From Desulfurispirillum indicum S5 (GTDB lineage Bacteria; Chrysiogenota; Chrysiogenetes; Chrysiogenales; Chrysiogenaceae), in contig NC_014836.1 of NCBI RefSeq assembly GCF_000177635.2, forward strand, positions 1,686,001 to 1,750,000: a DNA stretch of 64,000 bases, in the 5' to 3' direction. A model generated the notes under the pieces. It had not been told where the DNA came from and searched no databases. It saw only the letters and a program-made list of their open reading frames with translations. Position numbers and translations under genes: made by a program. Numbering within the stretch: the first letter of the stretch is position 1; each line of letters starts with the position of its first letter. Shown here piece after piece: positions 34,323 to 43,367 of this stretch.

Positions 34323-34966
34323 TGCTTCCTCATGAGAATAGCCATGAGTTCATCGGCGAAGCTCTCCATGATGCTGACCTGCTGCTTGATGCGGGCGGCA
34401 AAGACATTGTAGAACATAACGGCGGGGATGGCGGCGAAAAGGCCCAGGGCCGTAGCCACCAGCGCTTCGGAGAGCCCTGGCGCCACAACCGCCAGCGAAG
34501 CGCTGCGCATGGCGCCGATGGTGTGAAAGGAGCGGATGATGCCCCAGACGGTTCCCAGCAGGCCGATATAGGGGGCCGACGAGGCGATGATGGCCAGGGT
34601 GCTGAGGGAGGATTCCATGTCGCGTACCTTGGCCATGGATTCCGCGCGCACGATGCGCTCCACATAGGCCACTTTTTCATCGCTGGCGGTTTCCTGGGGG
34701 AGTGCCTGGAAGTTCTTATGGGTGACCCGGAAGACATCAAGCAGGGGCGCGCTCATGCTTCCGGCGGAGGAAGTGACCTTGGAAAGGGACTGGTTGGACC
34801 AGAATATATCAAGAAAGCGGTCATTCATCTGGCTGACGTTACGCAGGTACAGAAATTTCTGGATGATGACTCCCCAGCTCACAATCGACATGCCCAGCAG
34901 GAAAATCATAATGAACTTGCCGAAGAAGTCGGCGTGGGAGAAGACATTGGCGATGCTGAATTCCAT
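34319..34966 (-). CDS. tolQ: TolQ/ExbB-family proton channel protein
   Basis: This is a 215-aa inner-membrane protein with three membrane helices, at about residues 15-37, 125-150 and 165-190. The MotA/TolQ/ExbB domain shows LSTLAIIASSAPYIGLLGTV, followed by WGIIRSFHTIG and GLSEALVATALGLFAAIPAV. It heads the tolQ-tolR-tolA-tolB-pal-cpoB operon. The ATG follows GAGGATA. A candidate promoter lies just upstream. Confidence 0.94.
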   Translation of the reverse strand: MEFSIANVFSHADFFGKFIMIFLLGMSIVSWGVIIQKFLYLRNVSQMNDRFLDIFWSNQSLSKVTSSAGSMSAPLLDVFRVTHKNFQALPQETASDEKVAYVERIVRAESMAKVRDMESSLSTLAIIASSAPYIGLLGTVWGIIRSFHTIGAMRSASLAVVAPGLSEALVATALGLFAAIPAVMFYNVFAARIKQQVSIMESFADELMAILMRKQ

Positions 34967-35001
34967 TCTGTATCCTCACAGGCAGAAATTGATTTTGGGG
35001 T

Positions 35002-35030
35002 AAAATAAAGCAATGCAGCGGGAAAGCCAA
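35002..35030 (-). promoter_or_regulatory. Candidate promoter of the tol-pal operon
   Basis: On the minus strand TTGGCT (35025-35030) and TATTTT (35002-35007) are 17 bases apart, about 36 bases upstream of the tolQ ATG. The boxes match the sigma70 consensus only partly. Confidence 0.4.
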
Positions 35031-35144
35031 GGGATTTCGGTGATGCGAACATGTGGGTTTTGATTCTTGAAGCCATCTATAGTAAAAGGGTACTGGGAGT
35101 CGCAGACTTTTGGAAATGACCATTGCCCGCGCAGGAGGCACAGA

Positions 35145-35765
35145 ATGAAATCCTTTCTCTTTGGTGGTCTGATCAGCATTGCTCTTTCCGCAGCCCTCTT
35201 CTGGCTTTTTTTTCAGTGGTATGTGCCTGAGAACTTCATCAGCAAGGACGAAAGTCGTCTGATTGCCGACCGCAACAATATGCTGCTGATGGAAATTGAC
35301 AGCCTGCGCGAGGACTACGATCGCATGCGTCTGGAGCTGGCTGAGGCACCGGTTGTCCAGGAAACCCAGGATGTCACGGAACAGTGGATTCAGCGGCGGC
35401 TTGAAGTACACCGCGACCTCAAGGTGCGCCGTGTTGAGCAGCTGTCCTACGAGTACTTCAGCATGCCCGTCGGTGAGGCGATTCTTCCGGAAGCGGAGCG
35501 CCAGGCTATTCTCAATGAAATTGCCATGCCGTCGGAGCAGACCGTCTATCTCATCGTGGGTATCACCGATGAGCTGGCCTATGCTCCTCCCCTGGCAGAT
35601 CTGAAGCAACAGGGCCTGGCGGTGAAACGCGCCCGCTACGTGGAGAACCTCATTGAAAACTTTTATGGCGAGCGCACTGACCTGTTTATCGACGTGCTGA
35701 TGGATCAGCCCGATCGCCGCGGCATCATGATCTCCCGCATCACCTTCGAGGTGCGCCAGCCGTGA
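35145..35765 (+). CDS. Membrane-anchored coiled-coil protein of unknown function
   Basis: This 206-aa protein has an N-terminal membrane helix (SFLFGGLISIALSAALFWLF, residues 3-22), then a short coiled coil and a soluble domain placed in the periplasm. I do not recognise the family. The segment TVYLIVGITDELAYAPPLADLKQQGLAVKRARYV recalls the end of OmpA-like or LysM-free periplasmic domains, but the OmpA motif is not complete. The ATG has GGAGG seven bases upstream. The following pepP gene overlaps it by four bases (GTGA), so they share an operon. Confidence 0.7.
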   Translation: MKSFLFGGLISIALSAALFWLFFQWYVPENFISKDESRLIADRNNMLLMEIDSLREDYDRMRLELAEAPVVQETQDVTEQWIQRRLEVHRDLKVRRVEQLSYEYFSMPVGEAILPEAERQAILNEIAMPSEQTVYLIVGITDELAYAPPLADLKQQGLAVKRARYVENLIENFYGERTDLFIDVLMDQPDRRGIMISRITFEVRQP

Positions 35766-36862
35766 CCCTTTCCACAGAAGCCTGCCTGCAGGCGCGCAAG
35801 GAAAAGCTCTGTCAGCGCTATCCCTTGCCGGACAGCGAAGCGCTGCTGATTACCAAACGCTCGAACCTCGCCTATTTCAATGATTTCCAGGGGACCAGCG
35901 GCTCCTGCCTGCTGTGGCGTCAGCAGTTGATTTTCTTTACCGATCCCCGCTATTACAGCGCTGCCTGCGGGCAGTGCTATTACGATGAAATCGTCTGCTT
36001 TGAGGGAGCCTTTGATCCCTTCCTGACGGACTTTCTGAAGAGTCGCCCCATCAGGGTGCTTCACGTTGAACCCAGTCTGACCCTTGAACAGTGGCAGCTC
36101 TGGAAGGAAAATCTCTCTTTTCTGGAAATTCGACCTCTGGTGAAGCCACTGGCAGAGCTGCGCATGATCAAGGACGAGCTGGAACTCGAGGAGATCCGCC
36201 AGAGCTGCGCCATTTCCATCAATGCCTTTGAGCAGCTCCGTCCGCTGCTGGCTCCTGGTATGCGCGAAGAAGAGATTGCCGCTGAACTGGAGTACCGCAG
36301 CCGCAGGCTGGGCGCGCGCAAGATGTCCTTTGACACCATTGTCGCGGCAGGGCCGTCCAGCGCCGTCCCGCACCACCAGACCGGGAGTGCTGTGGTGGAG
36401 CAGGGGGATGCCCTGCTTCTGGACTGGGGTGCCCGCAAGCGCTACTGCTCCGATATGACGCGCACCTTTTTCCTGGGAGAGCCGGACGAGGAGCTGTCCC
36501 GCATCTATCGTACTGTACTTGAAGCCCAATTGAGCGCCATCGAACAGTTAAAACCGGGAGTTAAACTTCTGGATGTGGATAATGCTGCCAGAAGTGTGAT
36601 AAAGTCCTCCGGTTATGCGGAATTCTTTGGCCATGGAACCGGTCACAGCCTGGGTATCGATATCCATGAGTTCCCTGGAATTTCGCCCCGGAGCGCGGAG
36701 GTCACAGCCCAACCGGGAATGGTTTTGACCATCGAACCGGGAATCTACCTGCCCGGCAAAGGTGGGGTGCGCATTGAAGATCTGATCGTCGTCCACGCGG
36801 ACCGCCTGGAGATCCTGACCGCTGCAATGCCGAAAGACTATGAAAGTGCGCTTCTTGGTTGA
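35762..36862 (+). CDS. pepP: M24-family Xaa-Pro aminopeptidase
   Basis: This is a 366-aa cytosolic metallopeptidase that removes N-terminal residues before proline. A creatinase-like N-terminal domain (residues 1-125) precedes the pita-bread domain. The five metal ligands are visible: Asp in LLLDWGARKRY, Asp in CSDMTRTFFLG, His in GHGTGHSLGI, Glu in TIEPGIY and Glu in GGVRIEDLI. The length fits short PepQ/YqhT-type members. The start is GTG, overlapping the previous stop. efp follows 46 bases later. Confidence 0.9.
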   Translation: MTLSTEACLQARKEKLCQRYPLPDSEALLITKRSNLAYFNDFQGTSGSCLLWRQQLIFFTDPRYYSAACGQCYYDEIVCFEGAFDPFLTDFLKSRPIRVLHVEPSLTLEQWQLWKENLSFLEIRPLVKPLAELRMIKDELELEEIRQSCAISINAFEQLRPLLAPGMREEEIAAELEYRSRRLGARKMSFDTIVAAGPSSAVPHHQTGSAVVEQGDALLLDWGARKRYCSDMTRTFFLGEPDEELSRIYRTVLEAQLSAIEQLKPGVKLLDVDNAARSVIKSSGYAEFFGHGTGHSLGIDIHEFPGISPRSAEVTAQPGMVLTIEPGIYLPGKGGVRIEDLIVVHADRLEILTAAMPKDYESALLG

Positions 36863-36908
36863 GTCAAACAGGATGAAATCTTTTGAATAAACGTCATGCG
36901 GAGGAATC

Positions 36909-37469
36909 ATGATCACCACCAGCGATTTTCGCAAAGGAATGAAAATCGAACATGAAGGCGAACCCTATAGCATTATCGACTTTGTCCACTATAAGCCCGG
37001 CAAGGGTGGAGCCTTTGTCAGGGCAACCGTGCGCAACCTGCTCAGCAACAAGATTATTGAAATCACCTGGCGCAGTGGCGAAAAGGTCAAGAAGCCGGAC
37101 CTGGATGAGCGCATGTACCAGTACCTGTACAGTGACGGCGATGACGCTTACCACTTCATGGATAACGGCACCTATGAGCAGATAACCCTGAACGGCAGCC
37201 AGATTGAGAACGCCAAGGACTTCATGAAGGAGAACGAGAACTACCAGATCATGATGTTCAACGGCAAGGCCATCAGCGTTGAGCCCCCCACCTTCATGGA
37301 ACTGCTTATCGCCAAAGCGGAGCCCGGCCTGCGCGGTGATACCGCTACCGCCGGCACGAAACCGGCAATACTGGAAACCGGCAAGAAAATTCAGGTACCC
37401 CTCTTCGTCAACGAAGGGGAGGTGGTCAAAGTGGACACACGAACTGCAGAATATTTGGAAAGGGTATAA
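36909..37469 (+). CDS. efp: Translation elongation factor P
   Basis: This 186-aa factor rescues ribosomes stalled at polyproline. The three beta-barrel domains are complete. The loop residue that carries the modification in many bacteria is a Lys (YKPGKGGAF, Lys32), so a lysine-type modification is possible, though no modification genes are in the window. The ATG has GCGGAGG upstream. The gene sits between pepP and accB, an order seen in many bacteria. Confidence 0.96.
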   Translation: MITTSDFRKGMKIEHEGEPYSIIDFVHYKPGKGGAFVRATVRNLLSNKIIEITWRSGEKVKKPDLDERMYQYLYSDGDDAYHFMDNGTYEQITLNGSQIENAKDFMKENENYQIMMFNGKAISVEPPTFMELLIAKAEPGLRGDTATAGTKPAILETGKKIQVPLFVNEGEVVKVDTRTAEYLERV

Positions 37470-37472
37470 CCT

Positions 37473-37937
37473 ATGGACATTAAAGACATTCAGGCCCTGG
37501 TGGCACAAGTTGACTCATCCAGTGTAAATGAGCTGTGTATCGAACAGGATAGCTTTAAACTCCAGATCCGCAAGCTGGCACCCAATGTCACCGTGGCGGC
37601 AGCCCCGGTTCAGGTGGCCGCTCCCGTTGCTGCCGCGCCCGCGCCCGCACCTGCATCGGCAGCGCCAGTATCCGCCGCCGACGCGCCCTCCCATAACTAC
37701 GCGGAGCTCAAATCCCCCATTGTGGGAACCTTCTATTCGGCACCCTCCCCCGACAGCCCTCCCTATGCCCGTCCCGGTGAAAAAGTCAAAAAGGGCCAGG
37801 TACTGTGCATCGTGGAAGCCATGAAAATCATGAATGAAATCGAATCAGAGTTTTCCGGCACCATCGTGAAGGTGCTGGTGGAAAACGGCAAACCTGTGGA
37901 ATTCGGCCAGACCCTCTTCCTGATCGAAGAAGAGTAG
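37473..37937 (+). CDS. accB: Biotin carboxyl carrier protein of acetyl-CoA carboxylase
   Basis: This 154-aa protein carries biotin on the Lys in the motif [11 protein letters not shown] near residue 120. The N-terminal helical segment ([20 protein letters not shown]) is joined to the biotinyl domain by a Pro/Ala-rich linker ([12 protein letters not shown]) typical of AccB. The domain has the thumb sequence [17 protein letters not shown]. It starts three bases after efp and is followed three bases later by accC. Confidence 0.96.
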   Translation: MDIKDIQALVAQVDSSSVNELCIEQDSFKLQIRKLAPNVTVAAAPVQVAAPVAAAPAPAPASAAPVSAADAPSHNYAELKSPIVGTFYSAPSPDSPPYARPGEKVKKGQVLCIVEAMKIMNEIESEFSGTIVKVLVENGKPVEFGQTLFLIEEE

Positions 37938-37940
37938 CCC

Positions 37941-39284
37941 ATGTTTCGCAAAGTTCTTATTGCCAACCGCGGCGAAATCGCCGTGCGCATCATACGCGCC
38001 TGTCGTGAGCTGGGCATCAGCACCGTGGCCGTCTACTCAGAAGGCGATCGCGACTCCATGCACGTGCGCATGGCCGATGAGGCCGTATGCATCGGCCCGC
38101 ACCCGAGCTCCCAGTCCTATCTGAATATCAAGAACATCATTGCCACAGCGGAACTGACCAATGTGGACGCCATCCATCCCGGATATGGCTTTCTGGCCGA
38201 AAACGCCAACTTTGCCAACATCTGCAACGACTGTACCATCAAGTTCATCGGGCCAACCGCCAATCACATCACCCTGATGGGTGACAAGGCCAGGGCACGC
38301 CAGACCATGATGGAAGCCGGAGTTCCCGTCATCCAGGGCAGCTACGGCACCATCACCGACGAACGCGACGCCCTGGAAACCGCGCGGGAAATCGGCTATC
38401 CGGTCATCATCAAAGCCTCTGCCGGCGGTGGTGGCAAAGGAATGCGCATTGCCCGCAATGACGCTTCGCTGCAGTCGAGCTTCAACATGGCACAGAACGA
38501 AGCCCGCAACGCCTTCAACGACGCTTCCGTCTATATCGAAAAGTACATCGAAGAGCCCAAGCACATTGAATTTCAGGTGTTCGGCGACTCCCAGGGGAAC
38601 GCCGTGCACCTGGGAGAGCGGGACTGCTCCATCCAGCGCCGCCACCAGAAGCTCCTGGAGGAAGCCCCCAGCCCCTTTCTGACCCCCGACCTGCGCAAGC
38701 GCATGGGTGAAGCCGCCGTGAAGGCCCTGAAGCATATCGGCTATGAGAATGCCGGCACCGTGGAATTCCTGGTGGACAAGCACGGAGAGTTCTTCTTTAT
38801 CGAGATGAACACCCGCATCCAGGTGGAGCATCCGGTCACGGAGATGATCACCGGCATCGACCTGATCAAGGAACAGATCCGGGTAGCCGCTGGCCACCCC
38901 CTCTCCTTTACCCAGGAGGATATCACCTTCACCGGCCACGCCATAGAATGCCGCATTAACGCCGAAGATCCGGTGAAGTTCACCCCGTGTCCGGGGACGA
39001 TCGAACAGTACATCGTGCCCGGTGGCTTCGGAGTGCGCGTGGACTCCGGCGCCTATGCCGGTTACCGCGTTCCGCCCTATTACGATTCCATGGTGGGGAA
39101 ACTCATCGTGCACGGAAAGGATCGTGAAGAGGCCATCTGGCGCATGCGTCGTGCCCTCTCGGAATTCGAGATCACCGGTATCAAGACCACCATTGACTTC
39201 CATAAACGAGTCCTGCGGGAGAACAGCTTTATCAAAGGCGACATCTCAACCAACTTCATCGACCTGATGGAACAGCAGGTATAA
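37941..39284 (+). CDS. accC: Acetyl-CoA carboxylase, biotin carboxylase subunit
   Basis: This 447-aa ATP-grasp enzyme carboxylates the biotin on AccB in the first step of fatty-acid synthesis. Signature stretches are [19 protein letters not shown] at the start, the glycine-rich ATP loop [33 protein letters not shown], and the catalytic [14 protein letters not shown]. The length is normal. It is translationally close to accB and ends at a strong terminator. accA and accD are not in the window. Confidence 0.97.
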   Translation: MFRKVLIANRGEIAVRIIRACRELGISTVAVYSEGDRDSMHVRMADEAVCIGPHPSSQSYLNIKNIIATAELTNVDAIHPGYGFLAENANFANICNDCTIKFIGPTANHITLMGDKARARQTMMEAGVPVIQGSYGTITDERDALETAREIGYPVIIKASAGGGGKGMRIARNDASLQSSFNMAQNEARNAFNDASVYIEKYIEEPKHIEFQVFGDSQGNAVHLGERDCSIQRRHQKLLEEAPSPFLTPDLRKRMGEAAVKALKHIGYENAGTVEFLVDKHGEFFFIEMNTRIQVEHPVTEMITGIDLIKEQIRVAAGHPLSFTQEDITFTGHAIECRINAEDPVKFTPCPGTIEQYIVPGGFGVRVDSGAYAGYRVPPYYDSMVGKLIVHGKDREEAIWRMRRALSEFEITGIKTTIDFHKRVLRENSFIKGDISTNFIDLMEQQV

Positions 39285-39298
39285 TAAACACAAACTGA

Positions 39299-39326
39299 AA
39301 TCGCCCCACATGGGGCGATTTTTTTT
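39299..39326 (+). terminator. Rho-independent terminator of the accBC transcript
   Basis: The stem TCGCCCC/GGGGCGA with loop ACAT is followed by eight T. The next gene starts five bases after the T-run, so some read-through or a very short leader is implied. Confidence 0.93.
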
Positions 39327-39330
39327 AGGT

Positions 39331-39651
39331 ATGCACATGTACAAGCTTTCATACTACGTGCCCGTCAGCTATCTGGAATCCACCAAACAGGCGCTCTTCG
39401 ACGCCGGTGCCGGCAGGGTGGGCAATTATGACTCCTGTTGCTGGCAGACACCGGGCCAGGGGCAGTTCCGCCCCCTGGTGGGCAGCACCCCCTACCGTGG
39501 CGTGCCCGGACAGCTGGAACTGGTGGATGAGTACAAAGTGGAGATGATCTGCGTGCAGAGCAGCCTGGAAAACGCTCTGGGCGCCCTGCGGGCGGCCCAT
39601 CCCTACGAGGAGCCCGCCATTGATGTGGTGCGCCTCGAGTCAGTTCCCTGA
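39331..39651 (+). CDS. NIF3/YqfO C-terminal-like small protein
   Basis: This 106-aa cytosolic protein matches the CutA-like domain inserted in or following NIF3-family (YqfO) proteins: YKLSYYVPVSYLESTKQALF, GAGRVGNYDSCCWQT, GQFRPLVGSTPYRG and AHPYEEPAIDVVRL. Stand-alone versions exist and their role is not established; metal binding is possible. The start is uncertain (ATG at 39331 or 39337), because the accC terminator lies immediately upstream and no clear ribosome binding site is seen. Confidence 0.8.
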   Translation: MHMYKLSYYVPVSYLESTKQALFDAGAGRVGNYDSCCWQTPGQGQFRPLVGSTPYRGVPGQLELVDEYKVEMICVQSSLENALGALRAAHPYEEPAIDVVRLESVP

Positions 39652-39654
39652 GGA

Positions 39655-40182
39655 TCAGAACCTTCTGCCAAAGCCCATGAGCACCTGAACGGGGTGAATG
39701 CTGTGGACCTGGTGCCGTTGCCACTCCACAAAAAACGTGCTGCTGGCGTTCAGCAGTACTTCCACACCCACGCCCACATAGAGGCCTTCGCCGCTGCTGC
39801 TGCGCTCGCCACTGAACCAGTCGGCCCGCAGGCTGTTTTCGTAGATACCCAGCCCCACCCGTCCAATGACGCGTATGGGCACCTCCTCATCGTACTGCCA
39901 GGCTCCTCTGGCTCCCAGCATGAACGTCGCCGTTTCATAGCGATACCTTCCGGCAGCGCTGCTGTTCACTGATTTGCCCATGTACATGTATCCGACTTCC
40001 GCCTGCAGCCCCGGCTGCAGCTCGCTGCCGACGCGAAGCCCAAAGGGGTAACTGCTGTCCATGCCCTTGTCGTAGGCATTGTAGCCGCTGAAAATTTCGA
40101 TCTGGCCGGTATTCGCTTGCGCCATGGCGCTCATGGACACTAGGCACAGGATGGGGAGCAGCAGCCTGAGAGGAAGATTCAC
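39655..40182 (-). CDS. Small outer-membrane beta-barrel protein
   Basis: This 175-aa protein has a signal peptide (residues 1-23, ending SAMAQA) and alternating beta-strand sequence: GLQAEVGYMYMGKSV, YETATFMLGARGAW and IRVIGRVGLGIYENSL. It ends in a Phe (LMGFGRRF), the mark of proteins inserted by the BAM complex. An eight-stranded OmpA/OmpW-like barrel is likely. Its start overlaps the subtilase stop by four bases, so it is made together with the secreted protease. Its role is unknown. Confidence 0.75.
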   Translation of the reverse strand: MNLPLRLLLPILCLVSMSAMAQANTGQIEIFSGYNAYDKGMDSSYPFGLRVGSELQPGLQAEVGYMYMGKSVNSSAAGRYRYETATFMLGARGAWQYDEEVPIRVIGRVGLGIYENSLRADWFSGERSSSGEGLYVGVGVEVLLNASSTFFVEWQRHQVHSIHPVQVLMGFGRRF

Positions 40183-41753
40183 GGATTCCTCCGAGGTCGC
40201 AGGAGATAGATACCGGCCAGGGAAAAGGCCGCCGGCAGGGTGGCGTCGGAAGAACTCCCCGCGCCGCAGCCGCCACTGGACGATGAACCTGACGATCCCA
40301 GCAGCCGTTTTTCAATACGCTCCTGCTGGGACTGCTGCAGTTGCTCCTGCTCCAGAATCTGCTGCTGCAGCTGCTCATACTCCGCCTGCAGCTTTTCATG
40401 CTGACCGACAAGGTTGCTGTAGTCTGTGTTTTTGACCAGACGGGCATAATTCTGCAGCAGGCTGCGCAGGTGCTCGTCATAGGTGCTGGCAAACTCCAGG
40501 GCGCGGTGGGCGTTGAGAATTCCAGCGCCACAGCCTTTGGAGTGGCAGTCGGAATCTGCCGGGAACAGGGTGGCACTGCCGATGAGGATCAGTTCAATAT
40601 CCTCCTGAGAGAGCAGGGGGTTCGCCGCCAGCATCAGGGAGATGACCCCGGCCACATGGGGCGCGGCCATGCTCGTGCCGGAAAGGTAGCCATAATTATT
40701 ATTTGACATGGTGGATAAGATTTTATAGTTGCCTACGATAGCGCCACCTGGAGCACTTAGAGTCACCATATTGCCATAATTGCTATAGCTAGCACGGTTG
40801 CCATCATATGTGGTTGCTCCGACAGAAATTACGTTTTTACAGTTAGCTGGCGAAGTACCTGTTGAATCTAAATTAAAATTTCCAGCAGCAGCAACAACAA
40901 TTATGTCATTCGCAACAGCAAAATTGATAGCATCCTGAAGAGTGCTTGAGCACTCACGATCACCATCTGTTTGCACGCTTAGGTTAATTACATTGGCAAC
41001 ATTTAAGTTTACTGTTGAGTTATAGACTGAATCATCCCCTGCCGCCCATCGAATCCCCTCAGAGAGTGTTGTTATACTTCCAAAATTAAATCCAATAGCT
41101 CTGACTGGTAATATTTGAGCATTCCAGTCTATACCGGCAATACCTATACCATTGTCACTTTGCGCTGCAATTATCCCTGTAACATGGGTGCCATGTACGT
41201 CACCACCATCTGGGTCAATAGGAGCAAGTAGCTTGTTTTGAAGGTTTAATCCTGGCAGTATTCTGTTATCTTCAATGTCCTCATGTGACACAATTCCCGT
41301 GTCGATAACTGCGACCGTAATTTCTGCACTGCCCGTGGTGATCGCCCATGCTCCGGGCATGTCGATACCGTAGTTGGAAATGTTTGGGGAATGCAGATTC
41401 CATTGTTCATGCTGGTAGTAAGAATCATTGGGTATCACCGCCGGATACACCCGCCAGTCCGGCTCGGCATATTCCAGGTCAAGGTGACTGTGCAGGCTCA
41501 GCACATACGCTTCGGCTTCGGCTGGCGACATGGCATAGGGCAGGCGCAGCCGGTAGGCTCCGCCGGCAAGGGCGCTGTCAAATTCCAGGGAGGGGGCAGC
41601 GGCTTTCAGGGATTCGTTCTGATGGATGGCCGACAGGGATGTGGCCAGTGCTCCTGGAGTCGGCTTGATGATAATATGTTCTATGGGAGCCTGGGCCGCT
41701 GCCCATTGGCAGAATATGGCGATCAGGCAACTCAGGCGAATGGGAAATTTCAT
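40179..41753 (-). CDS. Secreted subtilisin-like serine protease with C-terminal sorting-type tail
   Basis: This is a 524-aa S8 peptidase. The signal peptide is residues 1-20, and a prodomain ends near SHLDLEYAEPDW (residue 100). The catalytic triad is complete: Asp151 (VAVIDTGI), His187 (DVHGTHVTG) and Ser361 (LSGTSMAAPH), with oxyanion Asn292. A Gln/Glu-rich coiled coil (about 425-475) leads to a tail of Ser-rich GGCGAGSSSDATLPA, one hydrophobic helix and RPRR. This is a tripartite, Cys-containing CTERM-like signal as in MYXO-, Synerg- or JDVT-CTERM proteins. Bases 40690-41330 are visibly AT-richer than the rest. It overlaps both neighbours by four bases. Confidence 0.9.
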   Translation of the reverse strand: MKFPIRLSCLIAIFCQWAAAQAPIEHIIIKPTPGALATSLSAIHQNESLKAAAPSLEFDSALAGGAYRLRLPYAMSPAEAEAYVLSLHSHLDLEYAEPDWRVYPAVIPNDSYYQHEQWNLHSPNISNYGIDMPGAWAITTGSAEITVAVIDTGIVSHEDIEDNRILPGLNLQNKLLAPIDPDGGDVHGTHVTGIIAAQSDNGIGIAGIDWNAQILPVRAIGFNFGSITTLSEGIRWAAGDDSVYNSTVNLNVANVINLSVQTDGDRECSSTLQDAINFAVANDIIVVAAAGNFNLDSTGTSPANCKNVISVGATTYDGNRASYSNYGNMVTLSAPGGAIVGNYKILSTMSNNNYGYLSGTSMAAPHVAGVISLMLAANPLLSQEDIELILIGSATLFPADSDCHSKGCGAGILNAHRALEFASTYDEHLRSLLQNYARLVKNTDYSNLVGQHEKLQAEYEQLQQQILEQEQLQQSQQERIEKRLLGSSGSSSSGGCGAGSSSDATLPAAFSLAGIYLLRPRRNP

Positions 41754-42106
41754 GGCGATGGATCACCGGCAGGGCTGGGGAGGTTGAGGCGCACCGGGGC
41801 GTCCTCTTCGGCATAGTCCAACTGGGGGAGGCTGTTCAGCTCCGAAAGCAATTGACGCAGCTGCAGGCTGTTCAGGGCTTCCTGGGTGCGCAGCAGGTGC
41901 GCGCCACCGGAGGTGGGACGCACATAGCGCAGGCGGGTTTCGGTTATCTCTTCAAGCTGCTGCACCAGTGAGGCATCCTGACGGGGGTCCAGGTTGTCAC
42001 TCCACTTGACGATCAGGGTGACCTGTTGCGCCGTGGAGGCCAGGAGGCCCGAGCCAAGCAGGCCAAGGAGCAGCAGCGTGCCGCAGAAAAGGCGCACGAT
42101 ACTCAC
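41750..42106 (-). CDS. Stand-alone subtilase-prodomain-like secreted protein
   Basis: This 118-aa protein has a signal peptide (hydrophobic residues 5-22, ending LLASTA). The mature part resembles a subtilisin propeptide of the I9 kind: VTLIVKWSDN, RLRYVRPTSGGAHLLR and LLSELNSLPQLDYAEEDAPV. It closely parallels the prodomain of the next gene (YRLRLPYAM...HSHLDLEYAEPDW). It could be a free-standing inhibitor or folding helper of that protease. It overlaps the subtilase start by four bases and the HD-GYP stop by four bases. The function is inferred. Confidence 0.7.
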   Translation of the reverse strand: MSIVRLFCGTLLLLGLLGSGLLASTAQQVTLIVKWSDNLDPRQDASLVQQLEEITETRLRYVRPTSGGAHLLRTQEALNSLQLRQLLSELNSLPQLDYAEEDAPVRLNLPSPAGDPSP

Positions 42107-43293
42107 TGGTCTGCCCCGCCATTGGAAGATTCGGGCATGGTGTCCTGGAAGGTATCGCGGATTTCAAGAATATCCTTGAGGTTCTCGAAGAAGGCATCCA
42201 CCACATTGGGGTCAAAGTGCTGGCCCCGCTCCTCCTTGAAGAGGTTGAGGATGCGCTCCAGTGGCCAGGCGGCCTTGTATACCCGGTCGCTGCCAAGGGC
42301 GTCGAAGACGTCGGCCAGGGCGGTGATGCGCCCGAAGAGGTGGATCTCCTCGCCGGCCAGACCGCGGGGATAGCCACGGCCATTGAACTTCTCGTGGTGT
42401 TCGTGGGCCACGGTGGCGGCGGCCTTGAGGATGGAGCGGCGCGACTTCCTGAGCATTTCGTAGCCCATGGTGGAGTGGCTCTTGATGACGTTGAATTCCT
42501 CATCGGTAAGTTTGCCGGGTTTTTTCAGGATGGCGTCGGGAATGCCGATCTTGCCGATATCGTGCATGGGGGAGGCCATGCGCAGGATCTCGCGTTCCCG
42601 TTCATCCATATTCATGCCACGGGCGAGCACATAGGAATATTCCGCCACCCGCTTGACGTGGTTACCGGTCTCCTTGGAGCGGCTTTCGCCCACTTCGGCC
42701 ATGGTGAAGATGATCTCCTTCTGGGTGTCTTCGATTTCCTGGTAGAGCAGGGCCGACTCCAGGGCTTTGCCGGAGTAGGAAGCCGCCAGGCCCAGGTGCT
42801 CGCGGTCCTTGTCGGTGAAATATCCCTGGGAGGTGAGTTTGTTGATGGCCTGGTAGGCGCCGATGATATCGCCATCGTTATTGCGGATGGGCAGGGCGAT
42901 AATATTGCGGGTGCGGTAGCCGGTCTGCTTGTCCACTTCCTGGTTGAAGCGGGCGTCGGCGTAGGCGTCGTTGATGATGATATCCTCACCACTGCTCATG
43001 GAGTGCCCAACCACGCCAGTGCCGGCCGGAATGCGAATGGGAGGAATGCCATGGGCGACTTTGGTCCAGAGTTCACCGCTCTGTTCGTCCAGGAGCCACA
43101 GGGTGCAGCGGTCGGCAACCACCAGTTGGCGGCCCATGTCTGCCATCAGCATCAGGATGCGGTCAACCTGCTTTTCATTGGAGATTTTCGCCACATACTC
43201 GAAGATGACTTTCAGCATCTGATCGGGTGAGAGTTCACGCTTCATGCCTGGCTCGCGGTCAAACTGGTTGTGGTAGTCGTGCATAAGTCTCAT
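42103..43293 (-). CDS. GAF-HD-GYP cyclic-di-GMP phosphodiesterase
   Basis: This is a 396-aa cytosolic signalling protein. A GAF domain covers about residues 40-190 (VVADRCTLWLLDE, GHSMSSGEDIIINDAYAD). The HD-GYP domain follows with every landmark: GNHVKRVAEYS, the MHDIGKIGIPD catalytic HD, KSHSTMGYEML, HHEKFNGRGYPRGL (the GYP motif) and ALADVFDALGSDR. It should hydrolyse cyclic-di-GMP. The start is uncertain because no ATG has a good ribosome binding site. It is the first gene of the coupled set with the prodomain-like, subtilase and outer-membrane genes. Confidence 0.92.
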   Translation of the reverse strand: MRLMHDYHNQFDREPGMKRELSPDQMLKVIFEYVAKISNEKQVDRILMLMADMGRQLVVADRCTLWLLDEQSGELWTKVAHGIPPIRIPAGTGVVGHSMSSGEDIIINDAYADARFNQEVDKQTGYRTRNIIALPIRNNDGDIIGAYQAINKLTSQGYFTDKDREHLGLAASYSGKALESALLYQEIEDTQKEIIFTMAEVGESRSKETGNHVKRVAEYSYVLARGMNMDEREREILRMASPMHDIGKIGIPDAILKKPGKLTDEEFNVIKSHSTMGYEMLRKSRRSILKAAATVAHEHHEKFNGRGYPRGLAGEEIHLFGRITALADVFDALGSDRVYKAAWPLERILNLFKEERGQHFDPNVVDAFFENLKDILEIRDTFQDTMPESSNGGADQ

Positions 43294-43367
43294 GGGTATT
43301 TACCGCATATCCTGTTTATGGGAGCTGTGTGCAAACAAATAATCGACGGGTTCCCAGACAACACATA

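Noticed and set aside
42103-43293. Linking the HD-GYP gene functionally to the subtilase genes
   Set aside because: The four-base overlap shows co-translation, but nothing in the protein domains ties cyclic-di-GMP hydrolysis to the protease, so I kept only the operon statement.
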